This document shows, piece after piece, positions 24,628 to 33,400 of a stretch of 64,000 nt of DNA (position 1 is the first letter of the stretch; each line of letters opens with the position of its first letter). Both the position numbers and the translations under genes were made by a program. A model generated the notes under the pieces. It was not told the DNA's origin and did not search any database. It saw only the letters and a program-made list of their open reading frames with translations. The stretch is from Oscillatoria sp. FACHB-1407 (GTDB lineage: Bacteria; Cyanobacteriota; Cyanobacteriia; Elainellales; Elainellaceae): NCBI RefSeq assembly GCF_014697545.1, contig NZ_JACJSA010000002.1, positions 62,001-126,000 on the forward strand, read 5' to 3'.

Positions 24628-26649
24628 ATGAGCAAGATCGCGTTACTGATTGGGGTCAGCGAGTATGAACCAGTGCTAGAGCCGTTGCCATCTGCGGTTA
24701 AGGATGTGGTGGCTCTGCAAGAGGTGTTAGCCCATCCAGAGATGGGTGAGTTTAATGCAGCAGATATTACTGTGCTACAAAACCCTGATAGGCAAACAAT
24801 GGAAACGGCAATCTATACCTTGTTTGCTAATCGTCAAAAAGACGATCTAGTGTTGTTGTACTTTTCTGGGCATGGTGTGCTGGACGATAGCAGCGAGTTT
24901 TACTTTGCTAGCCGCTCAACGAGAAAAGATCAGGGAAAATTGGTGCCTCCAACAGCAGTGGCGGCGCGATCAGTACAAGGTTGGATGGAGCAAAGTCGAT
25001 CGCAGCGGCAGGTAATCATTCTCGACAGTTGCTTTAGTGGAGCCTTTGCCAAAGGCGTTAAAGCGAAAGACAGTGGCAGCGTTAACCTGGAACAATTATT
25101 GGGCGGCAAAGGCAGAGCCATTCTCACCGCTTCAACCTCGACCCAATATGCCCTAACGCAAGAAGGACTGGAGCTGTCAGTCTACACTCACTATTTGGTG
25201 GAGGGCATTCGCACAGGTGGGGCAGACCAGGATGACGATGGTTGGATTGCGGCAGACGAACTGCATACCTATGCCAGCAGTAAGGTTAGGGAAGCAGCTC
25301 CTGCCATGACACCAGAGTTTTATCCAGTGAAGGAGGGTTACAAAATCCTGCTGGCAAAGTCGCCTAAAGATGATCCGCAATTGAAATATCGCAAACAAGT
25401 CAAACAGTTAGCCGAAGAAGATGAAGGTAATTTCTCTTTTATCAATCGTGAATATTTGTTTGAATTGCAGCGTAGCTTGGGCTTGTCGATAGAAGTTGCG
25501 ACCGCCATTGAAAATGAGGAGCTAGAACCCTTTCGCCAACGTCAAGCCAAAGTCGATCGCTATCGAGCAGTGTTTGCTGGTGCGATCGCCCATCGATTTC
25601 CGTTAACGCCACGCGATCGCGCTGGGTTACAGCGGCTACAACAGCTTCTTAGTCTGCGAGATGAGGATATTGAAGCGATCGAAGCTCCTATTCTTGCTGC
25701 CAAGCAGGCTGAGACAGGACAAATAAGCCAGCCCACCTCCCCTCCACGCGATCGCAAACAGGCTGATTTTTTTGCCGAAGACCTGGGCAATGGCATAACG
25801 CTAGACATGGCCAGGATTCCGGCAGGGGAGTTTTTGATAGGGACGGCAGATGGCGATCGCGCTACTATTATTCAAGAATACACACGGCATGGAGCAAAAC
25901 AGGAGGATGTAGAGCGATGGATATCTTGGGAAATACCTCAGCATCGCGTAACTGTGCCTGAATTTTGGCTGGGTAAGTTTGCCGTCACTCAAGCTCAGTG
26001 GAAGCAGGTTGCAGAGTTACCCAAAGTTAAGTTTGATCTCAATCCCGATCCATCCAACTTTAAAGGGGCAAAGCGTCCGGCCGAGCAAGTATCGTGGGAT
26101 GAAGCAGTGGAGTTTTGCGATCGTCTCAACGGCTTCGTAGAAGCTCGCCTTTCTAAAAAAACAGGCAGAACCTATCGCCTGCCCACCGAAGCCGAATGGG
26201 AATATGCCTGTCGCGCTGGAACCACCACTCCTTTCCATTTTGGAGACACCGTAACCACCGAGCTAGTGAACTGCAATGGCAATTACCCCTACGGCAATGC
26301 TCCCGGAGGCGAGTATCGATCGCAAACAACAGAGGTCGGTAGCTTTCCCGCTAATGCCTTTGGGCTATACGATATGCACGGCAATGTCTGGGAGTGGTGT
26401 GCCGATCAGTGGTATGACAGCTATGCCAATAAACCAGAGCAACTAAAGCAGAATGGGGCGATCGCCTGGACGGAGGAAATTACGGGAATAGCACCAACCG
26501 ACAATAAAAATTACCGCCTCCTGCGCGGTGGTTCGTGGCGCAGCAATCCGAGGAACTGCCGCTCCGCTAATCGCAACTGGTTCGCGCGCGACTCTCGTCT
26601 CAACTTCATCGGTTTTCGGGTTGTTTGTTCTATTCCGAGGGCTCTTTAA
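24628..26649 (+). CDS. Caspase-like peptidase fused to an FGE-sulfatase/C-type-lectin domain; probable DGR variable protein
   Basis: 673 residues. Residues ~3-245 are a caspase/metacaspase fold with the catalytic His82 (YFSGHG) and Cys135 (LDSCFSG), so it looks active. A helical linker (~255-355) follows. Residues ~388-668 are an FGE-sulfatase (SUMF) C-type-lectin fold: MARIPAGEFLIGT, WLGKFAVTQAQW, RLPTEAEWEYACRAG, YDMHGNVWEWCADQW. The end, LLRGGSWRSNPRNCRSANRN then ARDSRLNFIGFRVVC, has the layout of the variable region in targets of diversity-generating retroelements. The CxxxxC copper pair of true formylglycine enzymes is absent (one Cys, NCRSA), which suggests binding instead of catalysis. 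With the EACC1-like gene 5 nt upstream it forms a likely two-gene recognition/suicide module (inference). Confidence 0.88.
   Translation: MSKIALLIGVSEYEPVLEPLPSAVKDVVALQEVLAHPEMGEFNAADITVLQNPDRQTMETAIYTLFANRQKDDLVLLYFSGHGVLDDSSEFYFASRSTRKDQGKLVPPTAVAARSVQGWMEQSRSQRQVIILDSCFSGAFAKGVKAKDSGSVNLEQLLGGKGRAILTASTSTQYALTQEGLELSVYTHYLVEGIRTGGADQDDDGWIAADELHTYASSKVREAAPAMTPEFYPVKEGYKILLAKSPKDDPQLKYRKQVKQLAEEDEGNFSFINREYLFELQRSLGLSIEVATAIENEELEPFRQRQAKVDRYRAVFAGAIAHRFPLTPRDRAGLQRLQQLLSLRDEDIEAIEAPILAAKQAETGQISQPTSPPRDRKQADFFAEDLGNGITLDMARIPAGEFLIGTADGDRATIIQEYTRHGAKQEDVERWISWEIPQHRVTVPEFWLGKFAVTQAQWKQVAELPKVKFDLNPDPSNFKGAKRPAEQVSWDEAVEFCDRLNGFVEARLSKKTGRTYRLPTEAEWEYACRAGTTTPFHFGDTVTTELVNCNGNYPYGNAPGGEYRSQTTEVGSFPANAFGLYDMHGNVWEWCADQWYDSYANKPEQLKQNGAIAWTEEITGIAPTDNKNYRLLRGGSWRSNPRNCRSANRNWFARDSRLNFIGFRVVCSIPRAL
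26527..26625 (+). other. Candidate DGR variable region (VR)
   Basis: This 3' segment encodes Gly634 to about Gly662-Phe663 of the lectin fold. Surface positions (R638, S639, W651, F652, A653, R654, S656, R657, L658, F660) use codons such as CGC, AGC, TTC, CTC, TCT. Most of these could arise from AAY asparagine codons by changing only the two adenines. Invariant motifs (GGSW, NPRNCRSANRN, IGFRVVC) flank them. Adenine-directed change is the DGR hallmark. No template repeat or reverse transcriptase is visible in the window, so the call rests on pattern only. Confidence 0.55.
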
Positions 26650-26659
26650 ACTTTATACT

Positions 26660-26860
26660 CTTTCCCCTCGTTCCCAGGCTCCGCCTGGGAATGCTCAAGT
26701 AGCGGCTCTGCCGCTTGATTTCAGAAGAGGCAGAGCCTCAAAATCATGTTCCCAGGCAGAGCCTGAGGAACGAGCAGTTGTTTCTCCCTCGTTTTCAGGT
26801 AGAGCCTGAAAAGGCTGTCGGTTTGAGGTAGCGGCTACGTCTGGGAATGCTAATCGTGAG
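26660..26860. repeat. REP-like palindromes upstream of the transposase
   Basis: Several inverted repeats occur: TTCCCAGGC/GCCTGGGAA at 26672-26692, AGCGGCTCTGCCGCT at 26701-26715, a CAGGCAGAGCCTG core in TTCCCAGGCAGAGCCTGAGGAA at 26749-26771, and TTTTCAGGTAGAGCCTGAAAA near 26794. Similar palindromes follow the transposase gene. They match REP sequences mobilised by RAYT-type transposases. Confidence 0.75.
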
Positions 26861-26892
26861 ACTCTACCTCCTCCTCAACCAACAAAACCGCT

Positions 26893-27426
26893 ATGGGACG
26901 TAGCCGTTACCGCTTCCTAGACCAACATCCTCATTTCTTAACCTGCACTGTTGTCAATTGGCTTCCCCTATTAAGTAATCCGGAACTGGTTCAAATCCTT
27001 TTCGATTCCCTCATTTTTCTACACACTCACCAACGCATCGCCCTACACGGCTATGTCGTTATGGAAAACCATCTCCATCTGATTGCATCGTCTAACAAAT
27101 TGTCAAAAGAAATAAGGACATTTAAATCATTTACAGCCCGTTCGATCGTGGATTGGCTTCAGGCAAATAATAAGACACATTGGCTGACTCAACTCGCGTT
27201 TTATAAAAAAGCGCACAAACTAGAGCAAGATTACCAGGTTTGGCAAGAGGGTTCACATCCGCAAGCCCTATTAACGGTAGAGATGTTTCAGCAGAAATTA
27301 GAGTATGTGCATCATAATCCCGTCTGTAGAGGGTATGTGGATGATCCAGGGCATTGGCGTTATTCTAGCTACCGGGACTACCACGAGCAGAAGGGGCTTT
27401 TGCCGATTGTGTTTCTAGAGCTTTAG
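26893..27426 (+). CDS. REP-associated tyrosine transposase (IS200/TnpA-REP like, RAYT)
   Basis: 177 residues. The HUH motif is present as ENHLHLI, after the usual GYVVM strand. The N-terminus GRSRYRFLDQHPHFLTCTVV and the C-terminal KLEYVHHNPVCRGYV...HWRYSS block match the Y1 transposase family that processes REP elements. The usual WQ-x-x-(F/Y)Y region reads WQEGSHPQAL, so the catalytic Tyr may instead be the Tyr of QDYQVWQ. REP palindromes lie on both sides, which supports a RAYT. It is probably domesticated and moves REPs rather than itself. It lies ~240 bp after the caspase-lectin gene. Confidence 0.88.
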   Translation: MGRSRYRFLDQHPHFLTCTVVNWLPLLSNPELVQILFDSLIFLHTHQRIALHGYVVMENHLHLIASSNKLSKEIRTFKSFTARSIVDWLQANNKTHWLTQLAFYKKAHKLEQDYQVWQEGSHPQALLTVEMFQQKLEYVHHNPVCRGYVDDPGHWRYSSYRDYHEQKGLLPIVFLEL

Positions 27427-27434
27427 AAGAGAAA

Positions 27435-27486
27435 AAGGCGGAGGCAGAGCCTCTAAAACGGCATTTCCAGGCAGAGCCTGGAAACG
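27435..27486. repeat. REP-like palindromes downstream of the transposase
   Basis: GGAGGCAGAGCCTCT followed by TTTCCAGGCAGAGCCTGGAAA is a two-hairpin unit with the same GGCAGAGCC core as the upstream repeats. Together they frame the transposase gene. Confidence 0.75.
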
Positions 27487-27610
27487 AAAGAACAGATCTG
27501 AAACACTACCCATTAGACTGCCAACTCCCCACTCTTTTGCTATCCTTCCGAAATGAAATCACGCTACTGTGAAATTATTCGTATCGGTTTTTGATTAGGA
27601 GCATGAAGCT

Positions 27611-28849
27611 ATGAAGGTGGGACTGCAAGCGGCACTGAACGATGCCAATTTGGACGCTGCCCAGGCGAGTAGCCAACGGCAGATGGCAGTCTCCATTTCA
27701 GCGATCGCAGATTCGGTGGGTCGTACGGCTTCCCTCAATCTCTGCTTGATTCTCGATCACAGCGGTTCGATGAATGGGCGACCGTTGGAGACGGTCAAGC
27801 AAGCCGCCCACCGAATTGTAGATAGCTTGTCTCCGGGCGATCGCATCTCGATTGTGGTGTTTGACCACAAAGCAAAAGTACTCGTTCCCAATCAGGTGAT
27901 TGAAAACCCTGCTGGTATTAAGGTCGAGATCAACAAGCTCAAAGCCAGTGGGGGTACGGCGATCGACGAAGGAATGCGATTGGGTGTCGAAGAGATGGCA
28001 AAGGGCAAACGCGACACGATTTCGCAAGCGTTCCTTTTGACCGATGGCGAAAATGAGCATGGCGATAACGATCGCTGCCTGAAACTGGCGGAACTTGCCG
28101 CAGGCTATAACCTCACCATCAATACCTTTGGATTTGGCGACCACTGGAACCAGGACATTCTGGAGAAGATTGCAGATGCGGGTGGTGGGACGCTGTCCTA
28201 CATTCAACAACCGGAAGAAGCCGTGAGTGAGTTTAGCCGTTTGTTTAGCCGGATTCAATCGGTGGGATTAACCAATGCACACCTGTTGATCTCATTGGCT
28301 CCTTACGTGAGACTGGCAGAACTTAAGCCGATCGCCCAGGTTGTACCCGACACGATTGAGCTACCCCTGATGAAGGAAGGGCATCAATTTATGGTGAGAT
28401 TGGGCGATCTCATGATTGATACGCCTCGTGTTGTGTTAGCTAATCTATACGCCAGTCAGCTACCGGAAGGCAAACAGGCGATCGCTCATCTTCAGGTGCG
28501 CTATGACGATCCAGCCCAGAATCGCGAGGGATTGCTGTCTGACACGATTATTGTGGATGCCAATGTGTTGAGCCAGTTTCAATCAGACCCTAATGCTCAG
28601 GTACAGCAGCATGTGTTAGCCCTCGCTAAATATCGCCAGACTCAAATTGCGGAGGTCAAACTACAACAGGGCGATCGCGCTGGAGCCGCAACCATGCTGC
28701 AATCGGCGGCAAAAACAGCTCTGCAAATGGGCGATCAAAATGCGGCAACGGTGTTGCAAAAGAGCGCAACGGTATTGCAATCGGGGGAAGAGTTGTCAGA
28801 GAGCGATCGCAAGAAGACTCGAATTGTGTCCAAAACAATTTTGCAGTAG
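27611..28849 (+). CDS. Von Willebrand factor A domain protein
   Basis: 412 residues. The vWA domain (about 40-215) has a complete metal-ion-dependent adhesion site: DHSGSM, the Thr in ASGGTAIDEG, and the Asp in LLTDGENEHGD. It is a TerD-free, soluble form with no signal peptide, so it acts in the cytoplasm. The C-terminal part (~220-400) has beta-strands followed by helices rich in Ala/Gln (QQGDRAGAATMLQSAAKTALQMG). A good AGGAG site precedes the ATG by ten bases. Such proteins are protein-binding scaffolds often paired with AAA ATPases, Ser/Thr kinases or conflict modules. It lies near the caspase/EACC1 pair, but a functional link is only inferred. Confidence 0.9.
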   Translation: MKVGLQAALNDANLDAAQASSQRQMAVSISAIADSVGRTASLNLCLILDHSGSMNGRPLETVKQAAHRIVDSLSPGDRISIVVFDHKAKVLVPNQVIENPAGIKVEINKLKASGGTAIDEGMRLGVEEMAKGKRDTISQAFLLTDGENEHGDNDRCLKLAELAAGYNLTINTFGFGDHWNQDILEKIADAGGGTLSYIQQPEEAVSEFSRLFSRIQSVGLTNAHLLISLAPYVRLAELKPIAQVVPDTIELPLMKEGHQFMVRLGDLMIDTPRVVLANLYASQLPEGKQAIAHLQVRYDDPAQNREGLLSDTIIVDANVLSQFQSDPNAQVQQHVLALAKYRQTQIAEVKLQQGDRAGAATMLQSAAKTALQMGDQNAATVLQKSATVLQSGEELSESDRKKTRIVSKTILQ

Positions 28850-28870
28850 GGGTGAAGCATTCGGTTGAAC

Positions 28871-30388
28871 TCACCGATTTGGGCGGGTATAGCGGTGCTT
28901 AATCCCGATCGGGAAATAGTCTGGATCACCCGTGTTGTGTAGTGTCACAACGGGCATCTGGTAGGCAGTCGGAACATAGTTGGCAAATTCGCTATTCAAT
29001 CGCTGAAGTTGGGAATGAATTGACGTGGCAATCTGTTGCTGTTTCGTGTCGTCGGGTTCGACTCCGGGGGCAAGTTCTACGGCGATCGCCAAAAACTCGT
29101 TCAAATCCTCGTCCTGCTGCACTTGCAAGACAAACTTGCCCGTTACCCAGTCACAAATGGGAGATTGCTCCAACCCAACGGTGACATTTTCAGGGTAGAT
29201 ATTGGCTCCAAAGTAGGACACCGTGAAGTGCGATCGCCCAAAGACATAGACAAAGGGCAAGGCGTGATTGCCTCGTTCGCTGGTGAGAGAGCTAATGGGA
29301 TCAAAGCCCCACTCAGCCAGGAATTTCAGCATGTCGTCGTAAGCGATCAAACCGCCCTGATCGGAAATGTGGTAGCGGATTAGGGGAATGCCATTGTCTC
29401 CGGAGAACAGCAGCGTGCCATCCTGGACTTCAAAGTAGCGGTTCAAGGGATCGTACTGCACTAAGGTTGGCAGACGCGATTCCCCAAACAGCGATCGCGC
29501 CGCATCTGGATGATCGGCTAACCAACGGCGAATCACAATACTCAAGGGCGTTTCATTCCCTAACACTCCGGCATCGGCAGTGCCATAGAGAGATGCGGAG
29601 GAATAACACACCTCTGAGGCTCCTAACCGTTGACTCACCAGCGATCGCCACTCTTCACTAAAGACTTCCCCAGCCATCACCAGTTTGACGTTGTAGGCAG
29701 ACCAGTCAATACCTTGAGCCATGCCGCGATCGATTACATCCTTCAAAAAGGGAGGATATCCCAGCAAAACGACTTGCTCAAACTGTGGCGCAAGGGCTTG
29801 AATCACACGAAAGATTTCGGTCGGGTTGTTGCCGGGAGTGATCACGGTGATGGGGTAGCCCTTACTCGCCAGGTAACGACAGCAGTTGGTGGTATACATG
29901 CCTCCAACCCAGGTGCCCAGGGCAAAGCAGATCACAGCCAAGGTACGGTGGCGATCGGCTTGAAAACTATCGTGAAAAATTTGCTCAAATCGGGTAGCGA
30001 TTTGCAATTCGTCAGGGAGCGATCGCGCCCAAAAGCTGGGTTGTCCGGTGGAACCCGAAGACACCGCAATCATGTCACACTGCTCCAGTTGACCCTGACG
30101 ACACAACTGCGCCAAAGAATGTTGCCGCAGATAATTGTCTTTAGTCGTTAAAGGAATCTGCTGAAAGTCTTTCCAGGTTTGGATCGTGGCTGGATCGATG
30201 CCCTGAGTTTTTAAGAAGCGTTGGTAGGCAGGAACGGTAGCCGCAACCTGCTGAAACATGGCCAACAAAGCCGTCTCAGGATTGACCTGACGATGGCGTT
30301 GTAGGGTAGTTTCCAGAGGGGTAGTCAGAAAGGACTGCCATGCCTGAAGCGAGGCTGTGACCGGGGTGTGATCAGACACTTCAACCAT
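28871..30388 (-). CDS. Phenylacetate-CoA ligase-like (PaaK-type) AMP-forming enzyme
   Basis: 505 residues. The adenylate-forming fold is visible: the P-loop SSGSTGQPSFWAR, an aromatic motif YSSASLYGTADAG, and a C-terminal domain with GDNGIPLIRYHISDQGG and VFGRSHFTVSYFGANIYPENV. It resembles PaaK, which activates aryl or acyl acids to CoA thioesters. Because the N-terminal ~60 residues are helical and unlike PaaK, the true substrate may differ. It converges on the vWA gene (22 bp gap). No phenylacetate-catabolism genes are adjacent, so a different acyl substrate is likely. Confidence 0.85.
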   Translation of the reverse strand: MVEVSDHTPVTASLQAWQSFLTTPLETTLQRHRQVNPETALLAMFQQVAATVPAYQRFLKTQGIDPATIQTWKDFQQIPLTTKDNYLRQHSLAQLCRQGQLEQCDMIAVSSGSTGQPSFWARSLPDELQIATRFEQIFHDSFQADRHRTLAVICFALGTWVGGMYTTNCCRYLASKGYPITVITPGNNPTEIFRVIQALAPQFEQVVLLGYPPFLKDVIDRGMAQGIDWSAYNVKLVMAGEVFSEEWRSLVSQRLGASEVCYSSASLYGTADAGVLGNETPLSIVIRRWLADHPDAARSLFGESRLPTLVQYDPLNRYFEVQDGTLLFSGDNGIPLIRYHISDQGGLIAYDDMLKFLAEWGFDPISSLTSERGNHALPFVYVFGRSHFTVSYFGANIYPENVTVGLEQSPICDWVTGKFVLQVQQDEDLNEFLAIAVELAPGVEPDDTKQQQIATSIHSQLQRLNSEFANYVPTAYQMPVVTLHNTGDPDYFPIGIKHRYTRPNR

Positions 30389-30451
30389 TCTCCGATTGGG
30401 GTAGGAGTGACGGATAGATCAGCAATTCGTAGGGACGAACCACCTTCCCAA

Positions 30452-33400
30452 TCACTCCGTCACCTCTAGAGTAGCCGAAGTCGATCGCCCAAATTCCTCA
30501 GGAGCATATTGCAGGTGAGCCTCGGCACCGGGGTAGGAAAAAGTGCCGGGGGTGACGGAGCGGACGAGGTAATGCAGGGTGTAGACACCGGGTTCCAGGT
30601 GGTCGCCATAGGCAACGACGCGATCGCGGTAAATGGTCTGATAGCCGATCTGCCAGCTATCGCCGCGTGATTGGAAGTAAGGCGTTGCGGTCTGGAAGCT
30701 GGTATCAACGGCTTCAAATCCGGCAGGGAGGGGGTCGGTGATGAGGACGTGATCAACAGGGCGATCGCTGATCACTTCTAAGCCCACGTCGATCACCTGT
30801 CCTGGTTTGACGGTTAGTGGTTTCTCGTCGTCAAACAATCCGTATCGTTTCAACACGTCGGGTTTGTTGGCTGGACGCAGGGTGCGAGTCACCCGCAAGC
30901 CGTTAAATCGTCCCGGTGGATTGCCCTGCAAGCGATAGCGATAGGCCGCCAGGTAGTGCAGCGTCCCCTGACCTGACTTTTGCAGCGTCAGAGTGTTCTC
31001 GCCTTGAGGTAAATCCGCCATTGGCACGGTTAGGCTTTCGCTGGAGTCTTCGTAGCCTCGAAACTGGGTAGAAGTCAGGGTTTTGCCTGCCAGTTGAGCG
31101 GTGGCTGTGAAGTTGGGTGGCTCCGGTTGCAGTTGGCTGTAATCTACCAGAGCCGTGAGGGCTTCAGCCGTGTCGTAGGTATTGCCCCAGGTGCCGTTGC
31201 GCCGCTGCGAGAGTAATCCCTGCACCAGGCGATCGACTACAGCGCGATCGCTCTGACGAGTGACAAACAACCGCAGTGCCTCAGATTGAGCCACCGTAGG
31301 GGAACTGAGCCAACGCCAGGTATTCGGCAGGTTCACTGTAGCAGTGCGTCCCGTTTCAGCGATCGCCTCTTGTACCTGGCTAGTCAGGTCAGTTGCTTCT
31401 GCCCGCCAATCAGGGAACTTCGACAGATATCGAGCCAACTTGATCTGCATTAGCGGATCAAATTGAGCACGCCGCTCGTACAAATCCGCGAGATAGTCTG
31501 TTCGGGTGGTGCCCAACTCATCTAACGCCAACAACATCTCCAGACGAACCCGGTCTTTGCAGGGTTGCTCTTTGCAAAAGTCGTACTGACCGGGGTCTGC
31601 CAGAATCCGTTGGAGGTAGCCTACTAACCGAGTCACCATGTCCTGCTTCAGTTGCAGATTAGCCGGAGCAGTCACTCCCTCAAACGTCGTTCGAGCCGTG
31701 GCGATCGCCCGTGCAGCATAGGGCGTAACAAAGGGATCAGACTGTTGCCCTCCGGGATAAGCCGCAAATCCACCATCGCCTTGTTGCAGTGCAACTAACT
31801 TGTCTAAAGCGGCATTCGCTTGTGCCACCGGAATGAACTGAGCGTCCGTCTGTCCGTAGGTGAGGGCGAGGAACTGAAGATTCGCCGCGATCGCCAACTG
31901 ACTAGCCACAGGTTCTAAAAAGGGTAGTTGCTCTTCCTGGAGAATCTGACGGGCAGGCACCTGAATGTCGGCAACCAGTGTGCTCGCTAGCGACAGATCC
32001 AATCCACCGAGATCGCGCAGAACGTTGGCATCTACCTTTAAGGGAATCTGCACCTGCGTTTCCGTTGTACCCGACTCCACGACCTGTTCGGTCACGGCTA
32101 GAGGCTTGATTTCTAGCGTTTCCCGGAAGGCATCCGATTCATTGTTGAGCTTCGTGGAGAATTGAATACTGGCCTCGCCTGCCGTGGTCGCCACCACCGG
32201 GAAGCGGTAAGCCGTTGTACCCGACTGGATTTGACCCTGCTGAGACATTGACGTATCGTCTGCTTGCAATCCACCGTCGAGAGCACCTTCGATCGCCACG
32301 GTTCCCTGCTGATTCGTCGTGTTCGTGACGGATAGACCCGCTTCTAAGCGATCGCCCGGACGGGCAAACTGCGGCAGGATGGCGTTCGTAATCAACGGCT
32401 GTGTGGTGATGAAGGTGGCTTCCCCGTTGCCAAAGTGAAGTTGCCCATCGGTGGCGATCGCCATCACCCGCCAGGTAGTCAGGTTATCCGGCACGGTAAA
32501 GGTCACGCTTGCCTGACCATTCGCATCAGTGAGGACAGACCCGTTGTAGTAGGCGATCGGCTGAAAGTTTGTCCGAATCCGCGTGTTACCTGCCCCCGTG
32601 GAATAGCCCCCACCAAAGCCCCATCCCTTATCAATTGGGGAGGTCAGCGGTTGCAGCACCACATCCGGGCGGTTGTCGGCAAAGCGAGTCGAGATGGGTT
32701 GCTCGGCGTAGACCGTCTCCACCAAATCGGGAGGACGATAGCCCGTCAGTTGCAACACCGCCTCATTCACTACCATCACAGTGACTTGTCCCTGAACGGG
32801 TTGCCCTTGCGGATCTTTGACCGTTAATTGTACGGTTTGGGAAGTGCTGGGGGCTACTGACTCTGATTGTGGCGTTGCCGTCACTGTCAGATATTGCTCT
32901 GCCAGATTCACCTTAAATGGGGCAAATCCAATTCGCACTAAATCTTCCAGGCTGTCAGGTTCTACCTGCTCCAGGGGTGCTCCCTGTCGCACCAACACCA
33001 CCTCCACAGCCGCATTGGGCAACATCTCTGGTGTCACCTGGAACTGAATTTGGGGTGCCCCTCCTTTCACTTTGGTCACACTCTTGTACAGCGTGTCGTG
33101 GCGCACCACCGCAAAGTAGAGTTCCGCATCCTGGTAAGGCGACTGAATCAAAGCACGGGCTGTCTCTCCAACCTGATACGTTTCCTGATCGAGTTGGATG
33201 TCGATGCGCTCATCGGTGTAGCGATCGCCCCAATTCACTTCGTTTGCCCCGGTGATCCAGATTTGGACATCGGTGGCAGTCGCTTCATTGCGAGCGTTGG
33301 TGAAGTTGGCACGAATCCGATAGGCTCCTGCTTCGGTCGCAGTTAGCGAAACGGGTTCAGGTGTCTTACCGGAGCGGGTTTCCACCTGCGCTACGGTTTT

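Noticed and set aside
24628-26649. True formylglycine-generating enzyme activity for the C-terminal domain
   Set aside because: The paired Cys of the copper site is absent near NCRSA, and no sulfatase gene is nearby.
26893-27426. The gene after the caspase-lectin protein as a possible DGR reverse transcriptase or accessory protein
   Set aside because: The ENHLHL motif and flanking REP palindromes show that it is a RAYT transposase. It has no RT motifs such as YxDD.
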